NCBI RefSeq assembly: GCF_959608125.1
Contig: NZ_CAUHPG010000018.1
Span: 1-44,163, forward strand
DNA length: 44,163 nt
DNA from: an uncultured Slackia sp.
Lineage (GTDB): Bacteria > Actinomycetota > Coriobacteriia > Coriobacteriales > Eggerthellaceae
Direction of reading: 5' to 3'
The number at the start of each line of letters is the position of its first letter. Within the stretch, counting starts at the first letter, position 1. Shown piece by piece: positions 8,664 through 18,186 of the stretch. The translations under genes and the position numbers were made by a program. The notes below the pieces were generated by a model that had not been told where the DNA came from, ran no database searches, and was given only the letters and a program-made list of their open reading frames with translations.

Positions 8664-9338
8664 CTATATCGCGAACGGGAAGAGCAGGCGCGCCAACGTA
8701 CCTGCCGTGATGTCGAGATAAGCGCCGATCGGATTGACGTGAAGGATGTACGGAACAAGCAGCACCACGACCATGAACACCGGCAGCGCATATTGCTGGA
8801 TACGGTAGTAGCGAATAAGCTGCTTGTCGCTGAGGAACAGCGCGATCACGCTGGAGCCGTCGAGCGGCGGCAGCGGAATCAGGTTAAAAAACATGAGATA
8901 CAAGTTCACCAGCGCGAACATGGGCAGGAAGAACAGATAGAAATAGAAGAACAGCTCGCTTTCCGCCACGAGTTCGGGCGCCGAAGGATAGAACAGCCAT
9001 GCGACGACGCCGGCAAGCAGCGCCATGACTAGATTGGCAGCAGGACCGGCGAGGCCGACGATGGCCTCGCCGGTCCTTTTGTTCTTGAAATACGACGGAT
9101 TGTACGGCACAGGCTTCGCATAGCCGAAGATAGGGCCGCCAAGGGCCAACAGGAGCAACGGCATGAGCACGGTGCCGAACGGGTCGATGTGCTTGAGCGG
9201 ATTAAGGCTCAGGCGTCCGCGGTTCTTCGCCGTCGGGTCGCCGAGCTTCGCCGCCGCGAACCCGTGGGCCACTTCGTGGAACACAATCGCAGGGATGAAG
9301 CTGAGTACGGAACAAATAAGGTAAGGAATAGAAGTCAT
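8664..9338 (-). CDS. Site-2 protease family membrane protein (M50)
   Basis: 224 aa with several hydrophobic segments. The metalloprotease zinc motif HEVAH is at residues 21-25, and the second zinc-binding motif appears as NLIPLPPLDG ending at residue 161. This compact form without PDZ domain is the YwhC-like group, commonly found next to trpS or scpA in Gram-positive bacteria; its substrate is unknown. The start has no convincing Shine-Dalgarno sequence, but TAGACT lies 8 nt before the ATG, which could make it a leaderless first gene of the scpA-to-ispH cluster. Confidence 0.9.
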   Translation of the reverse strand: MTSIPYLICSVLSFIPAIVFHEVAHGFAAAKLGDPTAKNRGRLSLNPLKHIDPFGTVLMPLLLLALGGPIFGYAKPVPYNPSYFKNKRTGEAIVGLAGPAANLVMALLAGVVAWLFYPSAPELVAESELFFYFYLFFLPMFALVNLYLMFFNLIPLPPLDGSSVIALFLSDKQLIRYYRIQQYALPVFMVVVLLVPYILHVNPIGAYLDITAGTLARLLFPFAI

Positions 9339-9409
9339 GATCTCGCAGTCTATCGCAGGGGCGGTTCTTCCCGCATGGAGCGGGCATTTTCCTGTAACAA
9401 GCGGGGTAC

Positions 9410-9877
9410 TTATTCGAGCCCCGCGAAGGATGTCTGGCGCATAGCCTCATACGCGCCGATGGCGACGGCGTTGCTCAGGTTGAGGCTTCGCAGGTCTCGG
9501 CGCATGGGAATGCGTACGCAGGCATCGCTGAAGCGCTCCAGGTATTCGAAGTCGAGCCCGCGGCTCTCCCTTCCGAACACGAGGTAGGCCCCCTCGCCGT
9601 AAGTCACATCGGAATACGAACGCAACGCGCTACCGGTGAACAAATGCAGCTCGTCGTTCGCGTGAGCCTCGAAAAACGCCTCGGCGCACGGCCATCGGAT
9701 TATTTCGACTTTGTCCCAGTAATCGCAACCGGCGCGCTTGATATTGCGGTCGGTCAGGCGAAAGCCCATCGGCTCGACGAGATGCAACCGAGCGCCCAGA
9801 CACGCGCACGTACGGGCGATATTGCCCGTATTCTGCGGAATCTCCGGCTCGACGAGCACGATGTTCAAAGGCTCCAT
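9410..9877 (-). CDS. trmL: tRNA (cytidine/uridine-34 2'-O)-methyltransferase
   Basis: 155 aa, a minimal SPOUT methyltransferase. Motif 1 is PQNTGNIARTCA near the start, motif 2 is LVFGRESRGL, and motif 3 is IPMRRDLRSLNLSNAVAI, together forming the trefoil-knot SAM site of TrmL/YibK. It methylates the wobble ribose of leucine tRNAs. AAGGAAGG upstream of the ATG supports the start. It follows the ABC-F gene by 48 nt and may be co-transcribed with it. Confidence 0.94.
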   Translation of the reverse strand: MEPLNIVLVEPEIPQNTGNIARTCACLGARLHLVEPMGFRLTDRNIKRAGCDYWDKVEIIRWPCAEAFFEAHANDELHLFTGSALRSYSDVTYGEGAYLVFGRESRGLDFEYLERFSDACVRIPMRRDLRSLNLSNAVAIGAYEAMRQTSFAGLE

Positions 9878-9925
9878 TGCCTTCCTTTCTTACGATTGCG
9901 GTCAAATCCCGAAAGCGCGGACGCC

Positions 9926-12001
<2,076 letters not shown>

Positions 12002-12027
12002 ATTCGTTCACCCTCATACGCACGGAA

Positions 12028-12054
12028 GCGTCTGGCGGCATGGCCGTCAGACGC
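12028..12054 (-). promoter_or_regulatory. Hairpin in the leader of the ABC-F gene
   Basis: Minus-strand arms GCGUCUG/CAGACGC (7 bp) plus an inner CGGC/GCCG pair separated by a 3-nt loop and one mismatch. It lies about 26 nt before the ABC-F start and is not followed by a U tract, so it is either a leader structure or a leftover stop signal for the L,D-transpeptidase gene. The rest of 12055-12199 shows nothing I can call. Confidence 0.45.
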
Positions 12055-12199
12055 AACCGAGAAAATCAATTGCCTGGAAATCAATCGCCTAGTCTACACG
12101 ATTTCGCATCCCCGCTTCTAGACGGAGCGAAACTCAGATCGAGCCGTTTCGACGGGGCGAGGCGCAACGCATCGGAAGGCAGATCCGAAAGGCGGCAAG

Positions 12200-13969
12200 C
12201 TACCAGTGCACGATCACCGCATCGCCCACCTTGATAAGGCCGAACAACGCAGCAGCCTTATCAACCGAAAGATTAATGCAGCCATGGCTTCCGTAGGTCT
12301 TATAAGCCTCGGAATCGCCGAAGACCTTGGCAGGCTGCCAAGGCGCATCGTGCAGACCGACCATATTGCCCACGAACGGCATCCAGTACGCGACCGGAGA
12401 ATCCCATTCGGGCTTGTTGGTTTCGGGGTCGATCGGACCGCGCAGCGATACGTTCTGCTGAAGGTTTTTCAACGAGTAAACGCCCGTGGGCGTATCGTCG
12501 CTGCCGTTCGGCTTGCCCGTTACGACGGGGGCGTCCCAAACAAGAGCACCCGATGCATCATAATAATAGGCATGCTGCTCGGTCAGGTCGATGTCGCAGT
12601 ACGCATCCCAATCGTGGCCGGGACCCGTATAACCGTTACCCGTCGAAGAACACGGGATGCATAAATCGCCCACGGTTCCGTTGCTCACCGCTTCTTGCAC
12701 GGCGGCTATCAGCGCGGCCGAATCGACCTTCCAGCCGTAATCGCCGCCGCCGATTTCGACATGCTTGCCATCGGGACGAGTGTAAGACCGCGTCGTACCC
12801 ACCGTGTCGAGCGAAGACGCAAGTTCGTTCGCCCACGCATCAAGAGCAGCGCTATCGAGCGTCGGTTCCATGCCCTCGTCGAACGTGATCCACTGCGAAA
12901 TGATCGATCCGTCGATCTTGGAGATTTCCGTTCCATCGGTAGACGATTTCAGAACCACATCGCAGCCGATCATTGTATTCGCCTTCTCTGCAGCAGAGTT
13001 CAATCGATCGTCTCCGACAAGAATCTCGGGCCTGATCAGCACTTCGTCGGTCAGTTTCACCGAATCCTTCATGGAAGCGATGGCCTGAGCAGCGGCCTGG
13101 ATCACATCGTCCGCAGAAACCTGCTTGCCGCACACCTCGTCCGCAACTACATAAGCGTTTTTATCCTCATCGAAAACCACATGGGCATCGGCGGACGGTT
13201 CGGCCGTCTCATTGAAGGCATCGACCGCCTCGTGCACAGCCGCACTGAGCGATTCGGTGTCGCTTGCCGCCGCCATGCGCTCGGTCTCGTCATGATTGCC
13301 GCCGATGCGCAGCGGCCATTTCCAAGGATCGGAATCGGCGAGCGCGGCTTCGATGATAGCGCGAGCATCGACACCGATGCCGGCCTGAACGGACGAGATG
13401 GTGAAATCGAGCCCCTGGCCTTCGACCTGCAGCGTGTAATCGCGCTCAGCGTCGGCCAGCATGGCCACCGCCTCGTCGGCGCCCTTCATAGACAAATCGA
13501 GCGTACCCATGACGGTGTTCGGATAGAAACGCCCTGTGAACGTGACGGCGCCCGCTACATAAACGACCGCAAGAAGCAAAGCGATAGCTCCCGCAACGAT
13601 CGCAGCGATCTTTCCCTTGCGCGACTTCGGTGCCTGGTCGAATGACGCGCCGCCCGACGCAGGCCGCATAGGACCAGGCTGCTGAGAAGCGGCCTGGTGC
13701 TGGACCCCACGCCCGCGGCGGGAAACGTCGACGGGCATAACAGTCGTCGAGCCGGGAGCGACACCGGGCGTCACGCGGGCGTGCGCGCCCTGGCGCGCCT
13801 TCGCCGAAGCAGCGTCGGCAGGGCGATATACTGCCGTCACGTCGGGATCGAACGCCCCTGACGCGGGAGGTCGAACGCCATGCCGATCAGGAGAAAAGCT
13901 CTGATGCCCAGCCTGTTCGCGCGTCCCTCCCGGAAAAGACTGCTTCTTTGCTTCTTTTTTACCGCTCAC
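12200..13969 (-). CDS. L,D-transpeptidase (YkuD domain) membrane protein
   Basis: About 589 aa. A cytoplasmic, basic, low-complexity N-terminus of ~125 residues precedes one transmembrane helix (IAAIVAGAIALLLAVVYVAG). The extracellular part contains a PG_binding_4-like region and a C-terminal YkuD domain with the catalytic motif SHGCINLS near the end. Such enzymes make 3-3 cross-links in peptidoglycan or attach proteins to it. All possible starts are GTG: I prefer 13967-13969 because AAAGGGTGG lies just upstream, with the GTG at 13976-13978 as the alternative. It appears monocistronic. Confidence 0.92.
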   Translation of the reverse strand: MSGKKEAKKQSFPGGTREQAGHQSFSPDRHGVRPPASGAFDPDVTAVYRPADAASAKARQGAHARVTPGVAPGSTTVMPVDVSRRGRGVQHQAASQQPGPMRPASGGASFDQAPKSRKGKIAAIVAGAIALLLAVVYVAGAVTFTGRFYPNTVMGTLDLSMKGADEAVAMLADAERDYTLQVEGQGLDFTISSVQAGIGVDARAIIEAALADSDPWKWPLRIGGNHDETERMAAASDTESLSAAVHEAVDAFNETAEPSADAHVVFDEDKNAYVVADEVCGKQVSADDVIQAAAQAIASMKDSVKLTDEVLIRPEILVGDDRLNSAAEKANTMIGCDVVLKSSTDGTEISKIDGSIISQWITFDEGMEPTLDSAALDAWANELASSLDTVGTTRSYTRPDGKHVEIGGGDYGWKVDSAALIAAVQEAVSNGTVGDLCIPCSSTGNGYTGPGHDWDAYCDIDLTEQHAYYYDASGALVWDAPVVTGKPNGSDDTPTGVYSLKNLQQNVSLRGPIDPETNKPEWDSPVAYWMPFVGNMVGLHDAPWQPAKVFGDSEAYKTYGSHGCINLSVDKAAALFGLIKVGDAVIVHW

Positions 13970-14283
13970 GCCTGCCACCCTTTATTGGTAAATCCGTTCG
14001 GCTTGCTCATCTATGTAATTGGGATAGTATACCGGCCGCCTATTCCCAAAAGACAAATCGGACACAGCGTACACGCACTATCGACAAATGAGAACATATC
14101 GACGAAATTTCCCTCTCATCACCAAACTCGCGACAAGAAATACAGTACCGAAAAAAGGACTTATTAACACAATGGCACCTAGGCGACACGCCGCGGTAGC
14201 CACAAGCAAAATACGCCGCGGCTGCATGCGAATCGATTAGGCTTCAGCGCTTACAAAGACCACCGTAGAAAATACGAGGTCCA

Positions 14284-14326
14284 GGAAAAGCAACGAACCC
14301 GCGGACTTGATGCCTCGCAGGTTCGT
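14284..14326 (-). terminator. Intrinsic terminator of the tRNA cluster
   Basis: On the minus strand an 11-bp stem (ACGAACCUGCG/CGCGGGUUCGU with one G-U pair, 14293-14326) is followed by UGCUUUUCC, 13 nt past the last tRNA. Confidence 0.7.
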
Positions 14327-14338
14327 AAGGAATTCGTA

Positions 14339-14413
<75 letters not shown>

Positions 14414-14425
14414 ATATAGAGAATA

Positions 14426-14449
14426 CAAGACCCGCAGGTGCGGGTCTTG
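14426..14449 (-). other. Perfect hairpin between the two tRNA-Asn genes
   Basis: A 10-bp perfect inverted repeat, CAAGACCCGC and its complement, with a 4-nt loop occupies the spacer. There is no U tract, so it is more likely a processing or stability element than a terminator. Confidence 0.55.
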
Positions 14450-14459
14450 AAAGTATCAA

Positions 14460-14534
<75 letters not shown>

Positions 14535-14540
14535 ATGAAA

Positions 14541-14615
14541 TGGTGGGCGTTACAAGATTTGAACTTGTGACCCCTTCCGTGTGAAGGAAGTGCTCTCCCC
14601 CTGAGCCAAACGCCC
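14541..14615 (-). tRNA. tRNA-Val (CAC)
   Basis: 75 nt: acceptor GGGCGTT/AACGCCC, anticodon stem CTTCC/GGAAG with loop TTCACAC (anticodon CAC, reads GTG), T arm CAAGTTCAAATCTTG, encoded CCA. It is the first gene of the cluster, about 50 nt after a strong promoter. Confidence 0.94.
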
Positions 14616-14672
14616 ATTTCATTTGCTCTTTTTGCTTTGGAGTTGTTTCCTTAGCGCCAAGCGCAGGACAGT

Positions 14673-14701
14673 ATATTACGCATATCGATAGGGCTTGGCA
14701 A
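14673..14701 (-). promoter_or_regulatory. Promoter of the tRNA Val-Asn-Asn cluster
   Basis: Minus strand: -35 TTGCCA (14696-14701), 17-bp spacer, -10 TAATAT (14673-14678). Upstream lies an A/T block with the palindrome CTTTTTTCAAAAAAG, which could act as an UP element. Confidence 0.75.
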
Positions 14702-14722
14702 GGCTTTTTTCTAACTTTTTTG

Positions 14723-14740
14723 AAAAAAGTAGCGGACTAC
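14723..14740 (-). terminator. Short terminator after the hypothetical gene
   Basis: Minus strand: GUAG-UCCG-CUAC (4-bp stem) followed by six U. The stem is short, so the call is weak; the same A/T block also serves as upstream sequence for the tRNA promoter. Confidence 0.4.
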
Positions 14741-14747
14741 GCCCGAG

Positions 14748-15155
14748 CTATCCGATGCGACCGGCGTCGTGCGCCTCCACGGCGCGAGCAATCAAATCGA
14801 AACAAGCATCCTGAATCAGCTTATTGCCCCTACGGCGATTTCCGGGGTCTTGAAGCACATCGTCCTTCAGACGCCTCAAAACCTCGGCCGAAACGGCTCC
14901 GGAAGATTCAGCCATCCAAAAAATCAATTCGCCGCACTGAATCGACCTCCCGAACGTCGCATCAGGCGCACTGGCAGCCGACCACGATTCCATGAGATGC
15001 CAGTACTGGGTGGGACGGTCGATGCCGCGTTCTCGCGCGCGATCTATGTATCCACCCCGTTTCTGAACGTAACCGCACGCGATTAGCTCGTCCGTTATAG
15101 GAGTTGCAACGTTCCCCTTGTCTATAAAGAACCTGCGAATCTGGTAGTTTTTCAT
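14748..15155 (-). CDS. Hypothetical protein, 135 aa
   Basis: I do not recognise this protein. It starts at ATG 15153-15155 (MKNYQIRRFFIDKG); the frame is open 40 codons further upstream, but that extension is rich in Gly/Arg/Thr and does not look like protein. The N-terminus is basic with alternating hydrophobics, the centre contains aromatic residues (TQYWHLMESW) and two short helical segments, and no membrane segment is evident. It is flanked by an AT-rich region with a palindromic candidate operator on its promoter. Its place between a tRNA cluster and metQ, and the AT-rich surroundings, allow for acquisition by transfer. Confidence 0.6.
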   Translation of the reverse strand: MKNYQIRRFFIDKGNVATPITDELIACGYVQKRGGYIDRARERGIDRPTQYWHLMESWSAASAPDATFGRSIQCGELIFWMAESSGAVSAEVLRRLKDDVLQDPGNRRRGNKLIQDACFDLIARAVEAHDAGRIG

Positions 15156-15304
15156 CGCCACCACGCCTTTCTGAAAACCCGCCGTCCCTTTCCCGCTGCC
15201 AGGCGTCGTACGCCCCATAAATCCTGCACGAGAAAACCCCGCCAATATGCGTCGGCAGTGAAAACCCCTCGCCATCTGTGCGCCTTTTTGGCTCTATCAA
15301 TTAT

Positions 15305-15341
15305 TACAATATTATTGTATCGTACAGGCCAGTCTTGCTAA
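15305..15341 (-). promoter_or_regulatory. Promoter with 15-nt palindrome over the -10 box
   Basis: Minus strand: -35 TTAGCA (15336-15341), 16-bp spacer, -10 TACAAT (15314-15319). The -10 is one arm of the perfect palindrome TACAATAATATTGTA (15305-15319), so a repressor bound there would block the promoter of the 135-aa hypothetical gene. Confidence 0.45.
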
Positions 15342-15542
15342 GATGAGTTCTTGGCCTTATCGAATACGACTATATCTATTATTATATAAGGTCACATATA
15401 ACATATAGGCTCATAAAATCATAAGAGCCCTCAAGCAATCGATTCAAAACGTAGCAAAGACTTACGCCGAAGAAACCGATTCGTGCGTGATGGACTCTCC
15501 CATTCAATAGCATCCTTCGACGCACTGCGCATCTTCCCTCCC
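15342..15542. other. AT-rich intergenic region between metQ and the hypothetical gene
   Basis: With the promoter above, 387 nt separate the hypothetical gene from metQ. The stretch 15360-15430 is strikingly A/T-rich for this genome and contains inverted repeats (CCTTAT...ATAAGG; GGCTC...GAGCC at about 15410-15431). The latter could end metQ transcription, but no U-tract terminator is clear. I see no coding frame. Confidence 0.5.
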
Positions 15543-16400
15543 CTAGTTCTTCAGCGCATCGATGCTTGCGCTCTTTCCAGGGTACACGCTCAGCGGCTCG
15601 AAGTGAATCTTCGCGACGCCCACCAGGTCGGTGCCGTTCTGAACGTTGTAGTCATCCAGGTAAGGCTGGTGCTGGAAGTAGTTGGCATCCAGGTCGCCTT
15701 CGGAAAGCGCCACGTTAGGCTGCACGTAGTCGGTGAACTCGACCACTTCGAGCGTCCAGCCCTTCGCCGCAAGCACGTCTTTCACCTGAGCGAGGATTTC
15801 GGCATGAGGAGCGGGAGATGCGCCGACCTTGATGGTCGTATCGTCGCCCTCGGCCTGCGCAACATCGCCTGCGGCACCCGCTTCGAACACCGCCGTCACA
15901 GCGCCATCGTAGGTAGAAACGATGAACTCCTGCACTTCGCGGCTCTGCAGCGCCGCCAGAAGCGCCGCGGTCTTGGCCGTATCCCCGTCGCCCGCACGAA
16001 CCGCGATCACGTTGCCGAACTCATCGGCGGCAGCCGATGCGCCATCTTCGGAAGCGAGCGCCGTAGAGGGGTCGAGTCCAGCGCCGATCGCGTAATTGCC
16101 GTTGATTACCGCCAGGTCGACGTCGGCCGCGACGCGCGGCAGCGAAGCCGCCTCGGTCTCGACTATTTCGACGCCGTAGGGATTTTCGACGATGTCGTTT
16201 TTCGTCGCCGCAAGGCCCGCGCCCTCGGTGAGCGTGATGATTCCCTGTTCCTCGAGCAACAGAAGAGCGCGCGCCTCGTTCGTAGCATCGGAGGGAACGG
16301 CTATCTGCTTAGCAGAGCCGCCGCATCCCGTGAGAGCGACCGCAAGGGTGAATGCCGCTGCGAAACCTGCGCAATACTGGGCGAATTTCTTGAATTTCAT
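15543..16400 (-). CDS. metQ: Circularly permuted MetQ-type methionine-binding lipoprotein
   Basis: 285 aa, starting at ATG 16398-16400 with AAAGG upstream. A lipoprotein signal ends in LTGC (Cys26). The order of the mature protein is unusual. Residues ~30-175 (IAVPSDATNEARALLLLE, IVENPYG, AVINGNYAIGAG) are what is normally the C-terminal half of MetQ/NlpA. Residues 189-285 (TIKVGASPAPHAE, FTDYVQPNVALSEGDLDANYF, HQPYLDD) are normally the N-terminal half, and the protein ends SIDALKN, which in ordinary MetQ runs directly into the DG.x(I/V)AVPND segment. So all parts are present but swapped, joined by a Gly/Ala-rich linker. It should capture methionine outside the membrane for MetNI. It follows metI after 171 nt that hold a hairpin and no clear gene. 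Confidence 0.92.
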   Translation of the reverse strand: MKFKKFAQYCAGFAAAFTLAVALTGCGGSAKQIAVPSDATNEARALLLLEEQGIITLTEGAGLAATKNDIVENPYGVEIVETEAASLPRVAADVDLAVINGNYAIGAGLDPSTALASEDGASAAADEFGNVIAVRAGDGDTAKTAALLAALQSREVQEFIVSTYDGAVTAVFEAGAAGDVAQAEGDDTTIKVGASPAPHAEILAQVKDVLAAKGWTLEVVEFTDYVQPNVALSEGDLDANYFQHQPYLDDYNVQNGTDLVGVAKIHFEPLSVYPGKSASIDALKN

Positions 16401-16571
16401 GGTTTCAACCTTTCTTTCGGGTGCACGAATCAAGCGCGTCCGTGCACGTTTCGATTTCGTCGATTCTTTTGTCGAGATTCAGATAAGAGATGATTTTCGT
16501 ATCGCGACGCCATACCTGAGCAATGCCGCCGCACTTCTATCGGAACGCCCCTGCGAAACAGGAGGCGCGCC

Positions 16572-17249
16572 TTATCGCAAACGATGGTCCATTCCGCGCG
16601 CCGCCGCGTTGGCCAAGCTCTGCGCCAACTGCACGATCACCACGCACAGCACGATCGCCGCCACCATCACGTCGTCTTGATAGCGCTGGTATCCGTAACG
16701 GATCGCGATATCGCCCAGACCGCCCGCGCCGACCGTGCCCGCCATGGCCACGAAGCCGAACAGGGTGATGAACGTGATGGACAAACCCCTGATCAACGAG
16801 GGAACGCTTTCGGCCAACAGGACCTTGAACACGATATGGCCCGTCGACGCTCCGAAGCTCGAAGCCGCCTCGACCAGGCCCTCGTCTACCTCCGACAGGC
16901 TCTGCTCGACCATGCGGGCGACGAAAGGAATGGCGGCCGCGGAAAGCGGCACGATGGCTGCAGCCACGCCGAGCGACGTTCCCACAAGGGCGCGGGTCGC
17001 GGGGATCATGAACACGATCAGGATGATGAAGGGAATGGAGCGGCCGATATTGACCAGCCAACCCGCGACGCTGTTGAGCACACGATGGGGATGCAGGCCG
17101 CCCGGAGCCGTAAGCACGAGCAAAACGCCCAGCGGAATGCCGAACGCGTACGCGAACGCGGTGGAAAGCACGGTCATCACGACGCTGTCGAGCGTGCCCT
17201 GCGCCATAAGCGCGCCGTACTGATTGAAAAACGATACGATCGTATCCAT
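16572..17249 (-). CDS. metI: Methionine ABC transporter permease
   Basis: 225 aa with five predicted membrane helices and the conserved EAA-type loop (EVDEGLVEAASSFGAS), and the AGTVGAGGLGDIAIRYGYQRYQ segment found in MetI. It forms the homodimeric membrane channel of the MetNI transporter. Its ATG immediately follows the metN stop codon with no spacer, which suggests coupled translation. Confidence 0.95.
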   Translation of the reverse strand: MDTIVSFFNQYGALMAQGTLDSVVMTVLSTAFAYAFGIPLGVLLVLTAPGGLHPHRVLNSVAGWLVNIGRSIPFIILIVFMIPATRALVGTSLGVAAAIVPLSAAAIPFVARMVEQSLSEVDEGLVEAASSFGASTGHIVFKVLLAESVPSLIRGLSITFITLFGFVAMAGTVGAGGLGDIAIRYGYQRYQDDVMVAAIVLCVVIVQLAQSLANAAARGMDHRLR

Positions 17250-18044
17250 CTACACCGCCTCCTTCGCGCAAGCCGCCGCGGCGGCGAAAGAACGATGGGG
17301 ACGGATGACGTCGTCGGCTTCGACTAGAAGACGGGCCGCCTCGCTTCGAGGCGCGACGAGCACGTCTTCGACGGGACCGGCTTCGACGAGGCGTCCGCGG
17401 TCGATGACCGCAACCTTGTTGCACACCTGGCGCGCTACGGAAAGCGAATGCGTGATGACCACCACCGTCACGCCGAGCTGCTCGTTGATATCACGCAGAA
17501 GGCCCAGGATGGAATGCGTGGTCAGCGTATCCAAGGCGCTCGTCGCCTCGTCGCAAAGCAAGATCTTGGGGTCGTTGGCCAAAGCGCGGGCGATCGCCAC
17601 GCGCTGCTGCTGGCCGCCCGAAAGCTGGCTGGGATAAAAGCCCGCCTTGTCAGCAAGGCCCACCAGCGAAAGCAGCTCGCGGGCGCGGGCGTCGGCCGAT
17701 GCCTTGGAAATGCCCCGCAGCTCGAGCGGAAACGTCACGTTGCGCAGCACGTCGCGCTGCTGGAACAGGCTGAAGCCCTGGAAGATCATGCCGATCCGCG
17801 AACGCAGGGCGCGCAGGTCTTTGCCCTGATAACAGGTGACGTCGACGCCGTCGATGACCACCGAGCCGCTTGCGGGGCGCTCGAGCAGATTGATGCATCG
17901 AACCAGCGTCGACTTGCCCGCGCCCGATTGTCCGATGATGCCGAACACGTCGCCGCGTTCGATATGAAGCGTCACATCGTGTAGCGCGTCATGCGTGCCC
18001 GACCGACCTTCGTAGGTCTTGGAGAGATTCTTGAGATGTATCAT
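17250..18044 (-). CDS. metN: Methionine ABC transporter ATP-binding protein lacking NIL domain
   Basis: 264 aa. Walker A GQSGAGKST (residues 38-46), signature LSGGQQQR and Walker B ILLCDEATSALD are complete, with MetN-type surroundings. Typical MetN proteins are about 340 aa because of a C-terminal NIL/C2 domain that binds methionine and inhibits transport; here the chain ends about 20 residues after the ABC fold with an Ala-rich tail, so that feedback domain is absent. The start has GAGG only 4 nt upstream, and the preceding 12 nt are complementary to part of an upstream Met-rich open frame. First structural gene of metN-metI-metQ. Confidence 0.94.
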   Translation of the reverse strand: MIHLKNLSKTYEGRSGTHDALHDVTLHIERGDVFGIIGQSGAGKSTLVRCINLLERPASGSVVIDGVDVTCYQGKDLRALRSRIGMIFQGFSLFQQRDVLRNVTFPLELRGISKASADARARELLSLVGLADKAGFYPSQLSGGQQQRVAIARALANDPKILLCDEATSALDTLTTHSILGLLRDINEQLGVTVVVITHSLSVARQVCNKVAVIDRGRLVEAGPVEDVLVAPRSEAARLLVEADDVIRPHRSFAAAAACAKEAV

Positions 18045-18051
18045 GATTCCT

Positions 18052-18186
18052 CATACATACCATAGGGGGAAACAACGAGAATGCGGCACGACACGGCCGC
18101 CCGGAAGCTAGGCCTGAGTATCGGCCCATGCGCCGATAAACCCAGGCTTGGGCATGTGCATCGGCATGAAGCTCATGGTATGTACG
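18052..18186 (-). promoter_or_regulatory. Candidate RNA switch in the metN leader
   Basis: Leader RNA segment CGUACAUACCAU (18175-18186, codons 5-9 of the upstream frame) is complementary over 12 bp, one G-U, to AUGGUAUGUAUG (18052-18063), which ends in the first base of the metN Shine-Dalgarno GAGG (18049-18052). Inside the enclosed region two hairpins exclude each other: GCCCA/UGGGU (18140-18153) and a 7+7-bp hairpin with a UU bulge and 6-nt loop (18112-18147). No U-tract terminator is present, so control of translation is more likely than termination. Confidence 0.55.

Noticed and set aside
16401..16571. Small gene or leader between metI and metQ
   Set aside because: A protein-like 38-codon frame exists but has no start codon, and the alternative ATG frame has no ribosome site; only a GTGCACG hairpin is clear.
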